Below, one piece after another: positions 1-9,100 of a stretch of DNA of 24,011 nucleotides. The notes below the pieces were generated by a model, which worked only from the letters and a program-made list of their open reading frames with translations, ran no database searches and was not told the DNA's origin. The stretch spans positions 1 through 24,011 of the forward strand of contig CALKWL010000372.1 of the NCBI GenBank assembly GCA_938004235.1, given 5' to 3'. Origin of the DNA: an uncultured Gammaproteobacteria bacterium (GTDB lineage: Bacteria; Pseudomonadota; Gammaproteobacteria; Halothiobacillales; Halothiobacillaceae). The first letter of the stretch is position 1. Each line of letters opens with the position of its first letter. The translations under genes and the position numbers were made by a program.

Positions 1-997
1 TACCCAGGGGCTCGAACCAGGCCGCAAGATTACGTTGATGCTGTTAAGCCAACAGCTCGGTCGGCGCCATCAACACCACCTGCTGCCCGGCATCCAGCGC
101 CGCGCAGGCCGCCAGAGCCGCCACCACCGTCTTGCCCGACCCCACATCCCCCTGTACCAGACGGCGCATGGGACGTGGCTTGGACAAATCCTCCGCAACC
201 TCGCGCAATACCCGCATCTGCGCCGCCGTGAGGGCAAACGGCAAACCTGCGCACAATTGTTGCGCGCTGCGTGTGTCCGCGTCTAATGGACGCGCCCGCC
301 AGTGTTCTGCATGTGACTTCCAGCGCCGCATCCCCAATTGCTGCGCCAAAAGCTCCTCGAAGATCAGGCGGCGTTTTGCCGCGTCCAGCGCGGGCGTCTG
401 CGCGGGCGGACGATGCAGACACAGCACGGCCTCCCGGAGACCAGGCAAGACCAAGGCTTGCGCAAACTGTGGCGGCAGCTCATCCGGAAGAATCTGCGGC
501 TTACGCGTCCATTCATGCAGCGCCTCGCTCACCACCCGGCGCAAATAACCCTGCGACAACCCGGCCTGAGCGGGATACACCGGCGTGAGCGCCGTTTCCA
601 GCGGTGCGGGTAGACGCAGCACGTCTGGATGAGCCATATCAAACCCAAGCAGACCGCCTTTAACCTGGCCGAACACGCGCAGCGACTGCCCCGGCTTGAG
701 CATGGCGGCCACGCCGGCAGGCGGATTGAAAAACCACAGATTCAATGTCCCGCTTTCATCCTGCAAACCGACGCGCCAGGTGCTTTGCCGCGCCTTTTGC
801 CGCGGCTCCACATGCTGAACGATACCCTCGACCAAGGCATCCTCGCCATGCCGTAGATTGGCAATCATGCTCAAACGGGTGCGATCCTCGTAGCGCAAGG
901 GTGCATGCAGCAGCACATCGCTGACCGTGCGCAGCCCCAAAGCGTGCAAACGCGCCAGCATAGCCTCACCCACACCGCGCAAGGCCGACAACTCCAT
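1..997 (-). CDS. recG: ATP-dependent DNA helicase RecG, 5' part only, interrupted by an in-frame stop
   Basis: RecG unwinds and reverses stalled replication forks and branched recombination intermediates. I place the start at ATG 997, because GGAGGAG lies just upstream and the product then begins MELSALRGVG, matching the RecG N-terminus; the frame stays open to 1051 but without family similarity. Visible parts are the N-terminal wedge/OB region (LRYEDRT near residue 40) and the start of the helicase domain with Walker A GDVGSGKT at residues 283-290. The frame stops at TAA (44-46) directly after APTELLA, where the family normally has Glu (APTELLAEQH in E. coli). The same frame then continues with QHQRNLAAWFEPLG up to base 2, which is clearly RecG. 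So this is either a nonsense mutation or a base error near the contig end. The gene runs off the left edge; the family is about 690 residues long. Identification is very sure, functional state unknown. Confidence 0.93.
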
Positions 998-1050
998 GAG
1001 CTCCTCCGCTTCAACCCGCCTGTACGGCCAGTATCCATGAACAACAGGCA

Positions 1051-1081
1051 ATAAAAAAACCCGGAGCCTGCGCCCCGGGTT
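1051..1081 (-). terminator. Rho-independent terminator of the 5'-nucleotidase gene
   Basis: AACCCGG (1058-1064) and CCGGGTT (1075-1081) form a 7-bp stem with a 10-base loop. Read on the minus strand the hairpin is followed by a T-run (1053-1059 as A's on the plus strand). It lies 26 bases past the stop of the nucleotidase gene and separates it from recG downstream. Confidence 0.85.
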
Positions 1082-1106
1082 GTTACGGTGATGAATCTGC
1101 TATTGA

Positions 1107-2948
1107 TTACTGTTGCAGCAGACCATTTTTGTCGTAGATCGCCTGGGTGGAATACTCGCTGACCGGCAAGCGGGTCAGGGTCTTGGTTTTCTTGGTGTAG
1201 TCCACGAAGGATTGCGCATAGTCAAGATAGGTATCCAGAGCACGACCGCTGTCGGAAACCTTCTTGAAGGTTACGTAACCATCCTGGCCGGTCGCCAGGA
1301 AGTTATTGGTCACCACCTTGTAGCTGGCACTCATGTTCAGGGCGCTCCAGGCGCTATCCTTTTTGCCCTTGTATTCAAGATTGCTGAAGCGCGAACCGGC
1401 GGGTTTAGACAGATCAACGGTCCAGCGCAGACCGGCCGCGTATGGATAGGCGCCGGTCGAACCGCCGCTCTTCACCGCATATTCCACGGCTTCTTCCAGC
1501 ACGTCCTTGATTTCCTTGCCGGTCATATCCAGTTCGGTCAGGGTGTTGGCGAAGGGCAACAGGGTGTAGGCCGTGCCGATGGTCACATCACCCGCCGGAA
1601 CGTCAATGCGTACGCCGCCGGCGTTCTGGATGGCGATTTGCGAGGTGATGCTCATATCGCGGAAGGCGTAGGCCACCAGGTTGGAAATGTCGCCTCCATG
1701 GGCATTGGTAGCTTCCTTACAGCCAGGGGTTTTGGAATAGCCCATGCCAGGGATGCGCTCCAGGCAAAGCAGCTCAGCCGCCGTACCGATTACTTCCTTC
1801 TTCATGGCGTCCACCTTGTCGGCGTATCCCTTGAGCACGGTTTCGGCCGCGGCATTCGGCTTGAGCGACCAGAGTTGTGCGTCCTTGGCGATGATGGCCT
1901 TGACACCGTCAAGCTCGGCTCCGCTCAGCACGTAGTCCTTGCCGTCGGCGCCCTTGCGCTTGAAGGTTTCACCCAGAAGCATGTGCGGCTTGCCCGAGCA
2001 GCTCTCCACGCTCTCGTACGCGTTGAAATTGACGCTCAGCTCGCCCATGACCTTGGAGTATTCCGATGCCTGCACGATGCAGACGGTGTCGCCGTCCTTG
2101 TTCTTGGCCACGGTCGGATACGCGCCGGACGCCGTAATGCCGTACGCAGAAAAATCACCCAGCAAAGTATGCGAGTCGCCGCCGACAATCACGTCCACAT
2201 CGGTCAGCTTGGCGGCAATGCTCTTGTCATTGCTGTAGCCGATATGGCTAAGCAGCACGATACGCTTCACGCCCTGCGCCTTGAGTGCATCAATGGCCTT
2301 TTGCGCAGCGACGGTTTCGTCTTCAAACACGGTGGTCGGCAGCGGGCTGGACGAACCCTGAGTCTTGCCCTTGATGGTCAGGCCGACAATACCGACTTTC
2401 TGACCGTTAAAGTCCTTGATGGTATAGGGCTTGATGTAGTCGTCGCTCTTGGTCGGCGCCAGCGGTGTGCCAACTTTCGGGATCACGTTGGCCGAAAGCA
2501 CGGGAGTTTTGCATGAGCCTGCCTGCAACGTCGTGATAAAGCTCTTCAGGCGCTCGTCGCCCTCGTCGAACTCATGGTTGCCAACCGCCATGGCATCAAA
2601 ACATACGGTGTTCATCATGGCTGCATCGGCTTCGCCCTTGAACAGGGTGTAGTAAAGCGTACCCGACAGGGCATCGCCGGCATGCAGCTTGAGCAGGTTA
2701 GGCTTGCCGTTCATCTGATCAAAAGCTGTTTTAACGCGCGCAAAGCCGCCAATCTCGGCCGTGGTGGCTGTGCCGTTGAAGTTGAGGCTTTGCGAGAGCG
2801 GAGCGAGGTTGGAGTGATGATCGTTGATGTGAGCGATGGTCAGCGTCATCGGCTGCGCAAGAGGCAGCACGGCAGCATCATCACCGCCGCAACCGGTCAA
2901 CACCGCCAGCGGCAAGGCCGCCAATACAAACAGGGACTTCAAGTTCAT
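1107..2948 (-). CDS. 5'-nucleotidase / NAD nucleotidase family lipoprotein (UshA/NadN-like)
   Basis: Predicted metal-dependent phosphoesterase of the periplasm or outer membrane that hydrolyses nucleotides, possibly NAD, for salvage. The 613-residue product starts at ATG 2948, preceded by GGAG at 7-base spacing. The frame is open further upstream (to 3101), but a lipoprotein signal begins exactly here: MNLKSLFVLAALPLAVLTGC, lipobox LTGC, Cys20. Calcineurin-like metal motifs are in order: IAHINDHHSN (Asp43, His45), HAGD (Asp92), GNHE (Asn124, His125), SHIGYSND (His235) and GGDSHT (256-261). The C-terminal substrate domain shows NAGGVRIDVPAGD and FLATGQDGY. In GGDSHT an Asp replaces the first His of the GGHS motif seen in UshA; from memory this variant occurs in NadN-type proteins, so an NAD nucleotidase is a fair alternative name. 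It is a single gene with its own terminator, divergent from the efflux operon. Confidence 0.88.
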   Translation of the reverse strand: MNLKSLFVLAALPLAVLTGCGGDDAAVLPLAQPMTLTIAHINDHHSNLAPLSQSLNFNGTATTAEIGGFARVKTAFDQMNGKPNLLKLHAGDALSGTLYYTLFKGEADAAMMNTVCFDAMAVGNHEFDEGDERLKSFITTLQAGSCKTPVLSANVIPKVGTPLAPTKSDDYIKPYTIKDFNGQKVGIVGLTIKGKTQGSSSPLPTTVFEDETVAAQKAIDALKAQGVKRIVLLSHIGYSNDKSIAAKLTDVDVIVGGDSHTLLGDFSAYGITASGAYPTVAKNKDGDTVCIVQASEYSKVMGELSVNFNAYESVESCSGKPHMLLGETFKRKGADGKDYVLSGAELDGVKAIIAKDAQLWSLKPNAAAETVLKGYADKVDAMKKEVIGTAAELLCLERIPGMGYSKTPGCKEATNAHGGDISNLVAYAFRDMSITSQIAIQNAGGVRIDVPAGDVTIGTAYTLLPFANTLTELDMTGKEIKDVLEEAVEYAVKSGGSTGAYPYAAGLRWTVDLSKPAGSRFSNLEYKGKKDSAWSALNMSASYKVVTNNFLATGQDGYVTFKKVSDSGRALDTYLDYAQSFVDYTKKTKTLTRLPVSEYSTQAIYDKNGLLQQ

Positions 2949-3194
2949 GGACAGGCTCCGTTCACTAAAAATTGAATCTGCGAAGCCTAGGTCAGGCATG
3001 TTACAGGGAGACGACACCCGCTCATTCCCTTGCAGAGCTGCGTCAGGCTGAGGATCACGGTCAAATGGCACCCCCGAAGAAAACGCTTTATCATCCCCCA
3101 CAGCCTGTCGGACTTGAGGCGATCTGGCTGCAAAAGCCGCTCAAGTCCGACAGGCTGCTCGCATTTTCCATTTCCTGACCCTCATGGGGATTTT
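2949..3194. other. Intergenic region between divergent nucleotidase and efflux genes
   Basis: 246 bases that must hold the promoters of both the nucleotidase (-) and the efflux operon (+). I see no convincing -35/-10 pair. Its main structure is the palindromic repeat at 3101-3157. No regulator gene is adjacent. Confidence 0.5.
3101..3157. repeat. REP-like palindromic repeat, copy A
   Basis: CAGCCTGTCGGACTTGA (3101-3117) and TCAAGTCCGACAGGCTG (3141-3157) are a perfect 17-bp inverted repeat around a 23-base loop that itself holds a small GGCT/AGCC hairpin. A second copy (B, 10600-10656) differs at only 4 of about 61 positions, including the loop. It ends 37 bases before the efflux operon start codon. 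There is no clean T-run, so it does not look like an ordinary terminator. Confidence 0.85.
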
Positions 3195-4373
3195 ATGTTT
3201 CCATCCAGTTGGCGTGTCCGCTCTGCCCGATTAGGACTGGCGGGCATCGTATTGACCAGTCTGCTGAGCGCCTGCGGCAAGGACGCACCCGCGCACGTCC
3301 AACGCCCGGCGCCATCGGTTGAAGTGCAAACTATCGTGCCGCAGACCCTGCCTGCCGACCTGCGCTTTGTGGCGCAGACCGAAAGCTCGCAGCGCGTGGA
3401 CATCATGGCGCGGGTGTCCGGCTTTCTGGACAGCATCAATTACAAGGAAGGCGGCAAGGTGCAAGAAGGCGAGCTGATGTTCCAGCTCGATCCCAAGCCA
3501 TTTGTGGCGCAACTCGAAGCCGCAGAAGGGCAGTTGCGTATGCAGCAGGCGCGATTGCGCACCGCCGAGGCGACCTATGCGCGCATCAAACCGCTGGCCA
3601 AGCTCAATGCTGTCTCGCAAAGCGATCTGGATCGGGCGACCGGCGACCGCGACGCCGCCAGCGCGGCAGTGTACGCGGCTCAGGCCGATGTCAAGCAGGC
3701 CGAGCTCAATCTGAGTTACACCAAGATCCATGCGCCTCTGACCGGCATTGCCAGCCAGTCCATGCAGCGTCAGGGCGCGTACATCAGCGCCATGTCCGCC
3801 GACTCCAAGCTCACCTATGTCGCCGCGCTCGACCCGATCTGGGTCAATTTCAGCGTGTCGCAAAACATGGATACCCGTTTAAGCGAGTTGGTCGAGCAGG
3901 GTCTCATCACGCTGAACGACGGCAAAAAACTCAGCGTGGAACTGCTGCTCTCTGACAACAAAACCTACGCACACGAAGGCGTGATCGACTTTTCCGATCC
4001 GTCCTACAGTCAGAATACAGGAACCGCCTTGGTGCGCGCCGTCGTGCCGAATCCGGAGCATACGCTGCGCCCCGGCATGTTTGTCACCGCCAAGGTCAAA
4101 GGCGCCATGCGCCCGAATGCGATTGTTATTCCCCAACTCGCGGTCATGCAGGGTGAAAAAGGCCATTTCGTGTATGTCATCAAAAGTGACAATACCGCCG
4201 AAGTGCGCCCGGTGGTGGTGGGCGATTACTATGGCGACTCCGGCATCCTGATTCTGAACGGTCTGAACGCCAATGACCGCGTGGTGGTAAACGGCATGTT
4301 GAAAGTCCAGCCCGGCAAGCCGGTCAACGTGGTTGAGCCGCAAAAAACAGCAGCTATCCCGCCCAAAAAATAA
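3195..4373 (+). CDS. RND efflux periplasmic adaptor lipoprotein (MexA/AcrA family)
   Basis: Membrane fusion protein that bridges the inner-membrane RND pump and the outer-membrane channel encoded next. 392 residues. ATG 3195 is chosen because GGGGA precedes it by 4 bases and the product starts with a lipoprotein signal ending LLSAC (Cys27); the open frame upstream has no signal sequence and runs through the palindrome. Visible domains: lipoyl-like half-motif RVSGFLDSINYKEGGKVQEG near residues 75-95, an alpha-helical hairpin rich in Ala/Gln (about 100-165), the second lipoyl half with YTKIHAPLTGIAS, a beta-barrel and a membrane-proximal domain (LRPGMFVTAKV; VVVNGMLKVQPG). First gene of a three-gene operon, 38 bases before the pump gene. 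Family assignment is very sure; substrates cannot be read from sequence. Confidence 0.94.
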   Translation: MFPSSWRVRSARLGLAGIVLTSLLSACGKDAPAHVQRPAPSVEVQTIVPQTLPADLRFVAQTESSQRVDIMARVSGFLDSINYKEGGKVQEGELMFQLDPKPFVAQLEAAEGQLRMQQARLRTAEATYARIKPLAKLNAVSQSDLDRATGDRDAASAAVYAAQADVKQAELNLSYTKIHAPLTGIASQSMQRQGAYISAMSADSKLTYVAALDPIWVNFSVSQNMDTRLSELVEQGLITLNDGKKLSVELLLSDNKTYAHEGVIDFSDPSYSQNTGTALVRAVVPNPEHTLRPGMFVTAKVKGAMRPNAIVIPQLAVMQGEKGHFVYVIKSDNTAEVRPVVVGDYYGDSGILILNGLNANDRVVVNGMLKVQPGKPVNVVEPQKTAAIPPKK

Positions 4374-4411
4374 TCGGCGACTCAGATATAGACCCAGGCA
4401 TAGGCCCCCGC

Positions 4412-7400
4412 ATGTTCACTCACTATTTCATTGCACGCCCGATCCTCTCTGCGGTCATTTCCATTTTGATCCTGCTGGCCGGCGCCTTGTCCATGCTGGT
4501 CACGCCCATTGAGCAATACCCGGATATGGCGCCGCCGCAGGTCAGCATCAGCGCCAGCTACCCGGGCGCAACCGCCGATGTGATTGCCAAAACCGTGGCC
4601 GCGCCGATTGAGGCGCAAATCAACGGCATCGACAACCTGCTGTATTTTTATTCCACCAGCGCCTCCAGCGGCAATGTCAGCATCAACGTGCTGTTCACGC
4701 CGGGCAGCGACCCGGACATCAACCAGGTCAATGTGCAAAACCGCGTCAGCCAGGCCATGTCGCAACTGCCGCAAACCGTGGTGCAGCAAGGCGTCACCGT
4801 AGAGACCCAGTCCAGCGCCTTCATGATGGTGGTCTCGGTGTTCTCACCCGACGGACGCTTTGACTCGACCTACATCGACAACTATTCCAATCTGTATGTG
4901 CTCGACGAGCTCAAGCGCATACCCGGCGCCAACCGCGCCTCGGTGCTTGGGCTGCCGGACATTGCCATGCGCGTGTGGCTGCGTCCCGACCGGCTGGCAC
5001 AACTCGGCGTCACCACCCAAGAAGTCGCCAATGCCATTCAAAGCCAGAACCAGGCCTTTGGCATCGGTCAGCTTGGCAGTTCACCCGCTCTGCCCTCGGT
5101 GCAACAGAATTTTGTAGTTACCGCCCAGGGAATGCTGAGCACGCCGGAAGAGTTTGAAGACATCATCATCCGCACCGATGAAAGCGGCGCTGCCATCCTG
5201 CGCTTGCGCGACGTGGGACGGGTTGAGCTGGCCAAGCTGGATTACTCCATTGGCAGCCGCATGAACGGAAGCACCGCCACCACCATTGCCATCTACCAGC
5301 AGCCCGGCGCCAATGCGATTGAAACCTCGCGCCTGGTGCGCGCGCGTTTAAGCGAGCTCAAAGGGCAGTTCCCCGACGGCCTGGACTATAAAATCGTCAT
5401 CGACACCAGTGATTTCACCAAAGAATCCATCGACAAGGTCGAACACACCTTTTTCGAGGCCGTAGTGCTGGTGGTGCTGGTGGTATTCGTGTTCCTGCAA
5501 TCCCTGCGAGCCACCATCATTCCAATCCTGGCCGTACCCATTTCGATTATCGGTACCTTTATCGGGATGCACCTTTTGGGCTACAGCATCAATATGCTCA
5601 CCCTGTTCGGCATGATTCTGGCTATCGGTCTGGTGGTGGACGATGCCATCGTGGTCGTTGAAGCGGTGGAAGAAAACATGAGCGCGCACGGCCTTTCACC
5701 CTTTGAAGCGGCCAAGCGCGCCATGAGCGAGATTGCCGGCGCGCTGATCTCCATCGTCATGGTGCTGCTGGCGGTATTCATCCCGACCATGTTCCTCGGC
5801 GGCGTCACGGGGACGCTGTATCAGCAATTTGCCGTGACTGTGGCTCTGTCGATTGTGATTTCGGGCATCGTGGCGCTCACGCTCTCGCCCGCACTGGCCG
5901 CCCTGGTACTGAAAAACAAGCACCAGGAGAAAAAAGGCTTTTTCCGCGCCTTCGAACAAGGTTTCGAGCATGTACGCCAGGCTTATCTGCGCGGCGTGCG
6001 CTGGATGCTGCACCACCGAGCCATCGGTTTCACGCTATTTGTCGGTGTTTTGGCCAGCATCGTGTTTATGTTCAGTGTGGTGCCGTCCAGCTTTGTGCCG
6101 GATGAAGATCAGGGTTATTTCTTTGTGGTGATGGAAGCCCCCGACACCGCCAGCGCCAAGGTCATCGGACAACTCTCAACCGAGGTGGAAAGCATTCTGC
6201 GCAACAACCCCGCCATTGCCGATATCGGCACGGTCAACGGCTACAGCCTGCTGGACGGGCAAATCAAGAACAATGCGGCCCTGATCTTTGTGCTACTCAA
6301 GCCGTTTGCCGAGCGCAGCGACCCGTCCATGTCGGTGTTCAACGTCCTGCCACAGCTCAACCGCCAGTTCGCCGCCATCAAGGAAGGTCAGGTGTTCGCC
6401 ATCAATCCTCCCTCGATCCCTGGCCTGGGCAGCACCGGCGGCTTTGAGTTTTATCTGCAAAACCGGGGCGCGGGCGACACCCAGACCACGCAGCAAGTGT
6501 TGAATGAGTTTTTGCAGAAAGCACGGCTACGCCCTGAACTGCAAGGCGTGAACAGCACCTTCAAGGCTTATACCCAACAGCTGTTTGTCGATCTGGATCG
6601 CAGCAAGGCCGAGATTCTGGATGTTCCCGTGGCGGATGTGTTCCAGGCCATGCAGTCGCTGTTCGGCTCGCAGATCGTCGGCCAGTTCAGCCAGTTCAGC
6701 CGCATCTGGTGGGTGGTGATGCAGGCGGATGCCGAATACCGCGCCAGTCCCGATGACTTCAAGGACGTGTATATCAAATCGCGCCAGGGCACGATGGTTC
6801 CGCTGTCCGCCCTGATAACCACGCGCTATATCGCTGCGCCGAAAATCCTCACCCGCTTTAACGGCTTCCCCAGCGTCAAAATCACCGGCAATGCGGCGGA
6901 TGGGTTCAGCTCCGGTCAGGCACTGAATGCGATGGAAGAAGTGGCGCGCGAGGTCTTGCCCAGCGACTTTGCCTACGCCTGGGCGGGACAGGCCTTGCAG
7001 GAAAAAAGCTCGGGCAGCACCTCATCTGCCGCCTTTGTGTTTGGCCTGATCGTAGTATTCCTGCTTCTGGCCGCCATGTTCGAGAAGTGGACGCTGCCGC
7101 TGGCGGTAGTGCTGTCCGTGCCGTTTGCCATTCTGGGCGCGATCCTCATCACCTGGGCGGTAGGCTTGCAGAACGATGTGTATTTCCAGGTCGGCCTGGT
7201 AGTGTTGGTCGGACTAGCGGCCAAGAACGCCATTTTAATCGTCGAATTCGCCATCGAACGCCTGCGGCACGGCATGAGCGCCGTTGATGCGGCCGTCGAA
7301 GCGGCGGGGCTGCGTCTGCGCGCCATCGTCATGACCTCGTTCGCCTTTATCCTTGGCACCATCCCGCTGGCGATTGCCACGGGGCCTGGCGCCAACAGCC

Positions 7401-7543
7401 TGCACGCCATTGGCACCGGGGTGATCGGCGGCATGTTGTTTTCAACGTTGGTTGCCACCTTTTTCGTACCGCTGTTTTTTGTCACCCTCGAAGAGCTGAC
7501 GGCCAAGCCCAATCAGCCCAAGGAGGCCGACCATGAAGCCTAA
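4412..7543 (+). CDS. RND multidrug efflux transporter, HAE1 type (MexB/AcrB family)
   Basis: Proton-driven inner-membrane pump that captures hydrophobic or amphiphilic drugs, detergents or toxins and passes them into the outer-membrane channel. At 1043 residues it has the usual length. The start MFTHYFIARPILSAVISILI has the family's first transmembrane helix, although no strong ribosome-binding site is visible. The proton relay is intact: Asp410-Asp411 in GLVVDDAIVVVE, equivalent to AcrB Asp407/408, and Lys938 in GLAAKNAILIVEFA, equivalent to Lys940. The two large periplasmic loops and the duplicated 6+6 helix layout are apparent. The end overlaps the channel gene by 11 bases, which implies coupled translation. 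It is close to the MexB/AcrB branch rather than to heavy-metal pumps (CusA type). Confidence 0.96.
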   Translation: MFTHYFIARPILSAVISILILLAGALSMLVTPIEQYPDMAPPQVSISASYPGATADVIAKTVAAPIEAQINGIDNLLYFYSTSASSGNVSINVLFTPGSDPDINQVNVQNRVSQAMSQLPQTVVQQGVTVETQSSAFMMVVSVFSPDGRFDSTYIDNYSNLYVLDELKRIPGANRASVLGLPDIAMRVWLRPDRLAQLGVTTQEVANAIQSQNQAFGIGQLGSSPALPSVQQNFVVTAQGMLSTPEEFEDIIIRTDESGAAILRLRDVGRVELAKLDYSIGSRMNGSTATTIAIYQQPGANAIETSRLVRARLSELKGQFPDGLDYKIVIDTSDFTKESIDKVEHTFFEAVVLVVLVVFVFLQSLRATIIPILAVPISIIGTFIGMHLLGYSINMLTLFGMILAIGLVVDDAIVVVEAVEENMSAHGLSPFEAAKRAMSEIAGALISIVMVLLAVFIPTMFLGGVTGTLYQQFAVTVALSIVISGIVALTLSPALAALVLKNKHQEKKGFFRAFEQGFEHVRQAYLRGVRWMLHHRAIGFTLFVGVLASIVFMFSVVPSSFVPDEDQGYFFVVMEAPDTASAKVIGQLSTEVESILRNNPAIADIGTVNGYSLLDGQIKNNAALIFVLLKPFAERSDPSMSVFNVLPQLNRQFAAIKEGQVFAINPPSIPGLGSTGGFEFYLQNRGAGDTQTTQQVLNEFLQKARLRPELQGVNSTFKAYTQQLFVDLDRSKAEILDVPVADVFQAMQSLFGSQIVGQFSQFSRIWWVVMQADAEYRASPDDFKDVYIKSRQGTMVPLSALITTRYIAAPKILTRFNGFPSVKITGNAADGFSSGQALNAMEEVAREVLPSDFAYAWAGQALQEKSSGSTSSAAFVFGLIVVFLLLAAMFEKWTLPLAVVLSVPFAILGAILITWAVGLQNDVYFQVGLVVLVGLAAKNAILIVEFAIERLRHGMSAVDAAVEAAGLRLRAIVMTSFAFILGTIPLAIATGPGANSLHAIGTGVIGGMLFSTLVATFFVPLFFVTLEELTAKPNQPKEADHEA

Positions 7544-9008
7544 GATTGTAGTTTTAGGGCGGGAAACAGCCCGCGTTATGGCGCTGACTTTTTTAAGCGC
7601 CATAACGCTCAGTGCCTGCACCGTCGGCCCGGACTATCTCCGCCCGCAGGCGGACATGCCCGAACAATGGCGCACACCCGCCCCTGAAGCGGCAGTATCC
7701 CCCGACCTGAGCGCCGCTGATCTGCTGTGGTGGGAGGGTTTTGACGATCCCGTTCTCAACCAGCTGATTGGCGAGGCGCTACGTGAGAACAAGGACATTC
7801 GCCTGGCGGCGGCGCGGGTAAATCAATACCTTGGCGCACTGCAAACCACGCGTTCAGCCTATTTCCCGCAACTCGGCGCTGCTGCCGATGCCAGCCGATC
7901 GCGCACCACTGAAGCAGGGGCTTCGCCTTTCCCCTCTGGCGTAGCCAATCCGTCCAGTCTGTACAGTGCGCAATTCAATCTGGCCTGGGAAATCGACCTG
8001 TTTGGCCGCACCCGGCGCGCGACTGAAGCTGCACAAGCCCAGGCGCTCTCCAGCGAAGAAGATCGCCGCGCCATCCTGCTGAGCGTCGTGAGCGGCGTCG
8101 CTTCCAGCTATATCGCCTTGCGCGCCAGTGACCGCAAGCTGGAAATTGCCCAGGCGACACTCAAAAACTACGCCGAAACCCTGCGTATTTTCGAATTGCG
8201 CTATGCGGGCGGCGTGATTTCCCAGCTCGAACTTGCGCAGGTGCAATCCCAATACCAGCTCGCGCAGGCGACAATCCCGCTGATCGAGCAGCAGATCGCT
8301 GTGCAGGAAAATCTTTTGTCCACCCTTATGGGACGCAATCCTGGAAGCATCCCGCGCGGTCAATCCATCGCACAATTAACCGCGCCGCCTGTGCCCGCCG
8401 GGCTACCCTCATCACTGCTCGAACGACGGCCTGACATCCTGCGCGCCGAAGCCGATCTCAAGGCCGCCAATGCCCAGGTCGGCGTGGCGCGCTCGCTGTA
8501 TTTCCCCACGCTCTCACTCACCGGCGCGTATGGCTCGGCCAGCAACCCGCTGTCTAGCCTGTTCAGTGGCTCGGCCGCGGCTTGGGGGTTGGGCGCCAAT
8601 CTGGCCATGCCGCTGGCGACCTTCGGTAATATCGAGGGACAGATCATGTCCGCCGAAGCCGTGTACGAACAACAGAAAATCCGTTATCTGCAAAGCGCGC
8701 AGCAAGCGCTGCGCGAGGTCAATGATGCGCTGACCGGCATCCAAAAAAGCCGCAGCGCTCTGGCCGCACAAGAAAAACGCGTGCAAGCGCTCAAGGAGTC
8801 CGCCTATTTTGCGCGCTTGCGCTTTGAAAACGGTTTGACCAGTTATCTGGAGGTTTTGAACGCCGAAGACGACCTCTTCAGCGCACAGCTCAACGCAATT
8901 GATGCGCAGAGCACAAGCTTCGGCCAAATCATCAACGCCTACAAGGCCATGGGCGGCGGCTGGGTCAATCGCGCCGATACGTTGAGCACAAAACCAGCCG
9001 ATGCCTGA
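7533..9008 (+). CDS. Outer-membrane efflux channel lipoprotein (OprM/NodT family)
   Basis: Trimeric TolC-like channel that completes the tripartite pump. 491 residues; ATG 7533 lies inside the end of the pump gene and has a strong AGGAGG at 6-base spacing. The signal sequence ends ITLSAC (Cys29), so the mature protein is lipidated, followed by TVGPDYLRP, the usual NodT-family N-terminus. Two OEP repeats are visible: about residues 65-265 (DLFGRTRRATEAAQAQ, YIALRASDRKL) and about 280-480 (RRPDILRAEADLKAANAQVGVARSLYFP; RFENGLTSYLEVLNAEDDLFSAQ). Met16 is a possible internal start giving a shorter signal peptide, but the ribosome site favours 7533. Third and last gene of the operon; I see no terminator before the next gene. 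Confidence 0.95.
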   Translation: MKPKIVVLGRETARVMALTFLSAITLSACTVGPDYLRPQADMPEQWRTPAPEAAVSPDLSAADLLWWEGFDDPVLNQLIGEALRENKDIRLAAARVNQYLGALQTTRSAYFPQLGAAADASRSRTTEAGASPFPSGVANPSSLYSAQFNLAWEIDLFGRTRRATEAAQAQALSSEEDRRAILLSVVSGVASSYIALRASDRKLEIAQATLKNYAETLRIFELRYAGGVISQLELAQVQSQYQLAQATIPLIEQQIAVQENLLSTLMGRNPGSIPRGQSIAQLTAPPVPAGLPSSLLERRPDILRAEADLKAANAQVGVARSLYFPTLSLTGAYGSASNPLSSLFSGSAAAWGLGANLAMPLATFGNIEGQIMSAEAVYEQQKIRYLQSAQQALREVNDALTGIQKSRSALAAQEKRVQALKESAYFARLRFENGLTSYLEVLNAEDDLFSAQLNAIDAQSTSFGQIINAYKAMGGGWVNRADTLSTKPADA

Positions 9009-9100
9009 ACCTTCAATGCTGTCACGCCTGCGCAAGCTCGGTCGCACGCACACCCGAAAACCTGTTGACGCCAACTAAACCAAAATCAAGGAATCAAGTC

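Noticed and set aside
1113..2516. Open frame of 467 codons on the plus strand opposite the nucleotidase gene
   Set aside because: It is the antisense shadow of a GC-rich gene: no ribosome site or recognisable domain, and the minus-strand gene has clear motifs throughout.
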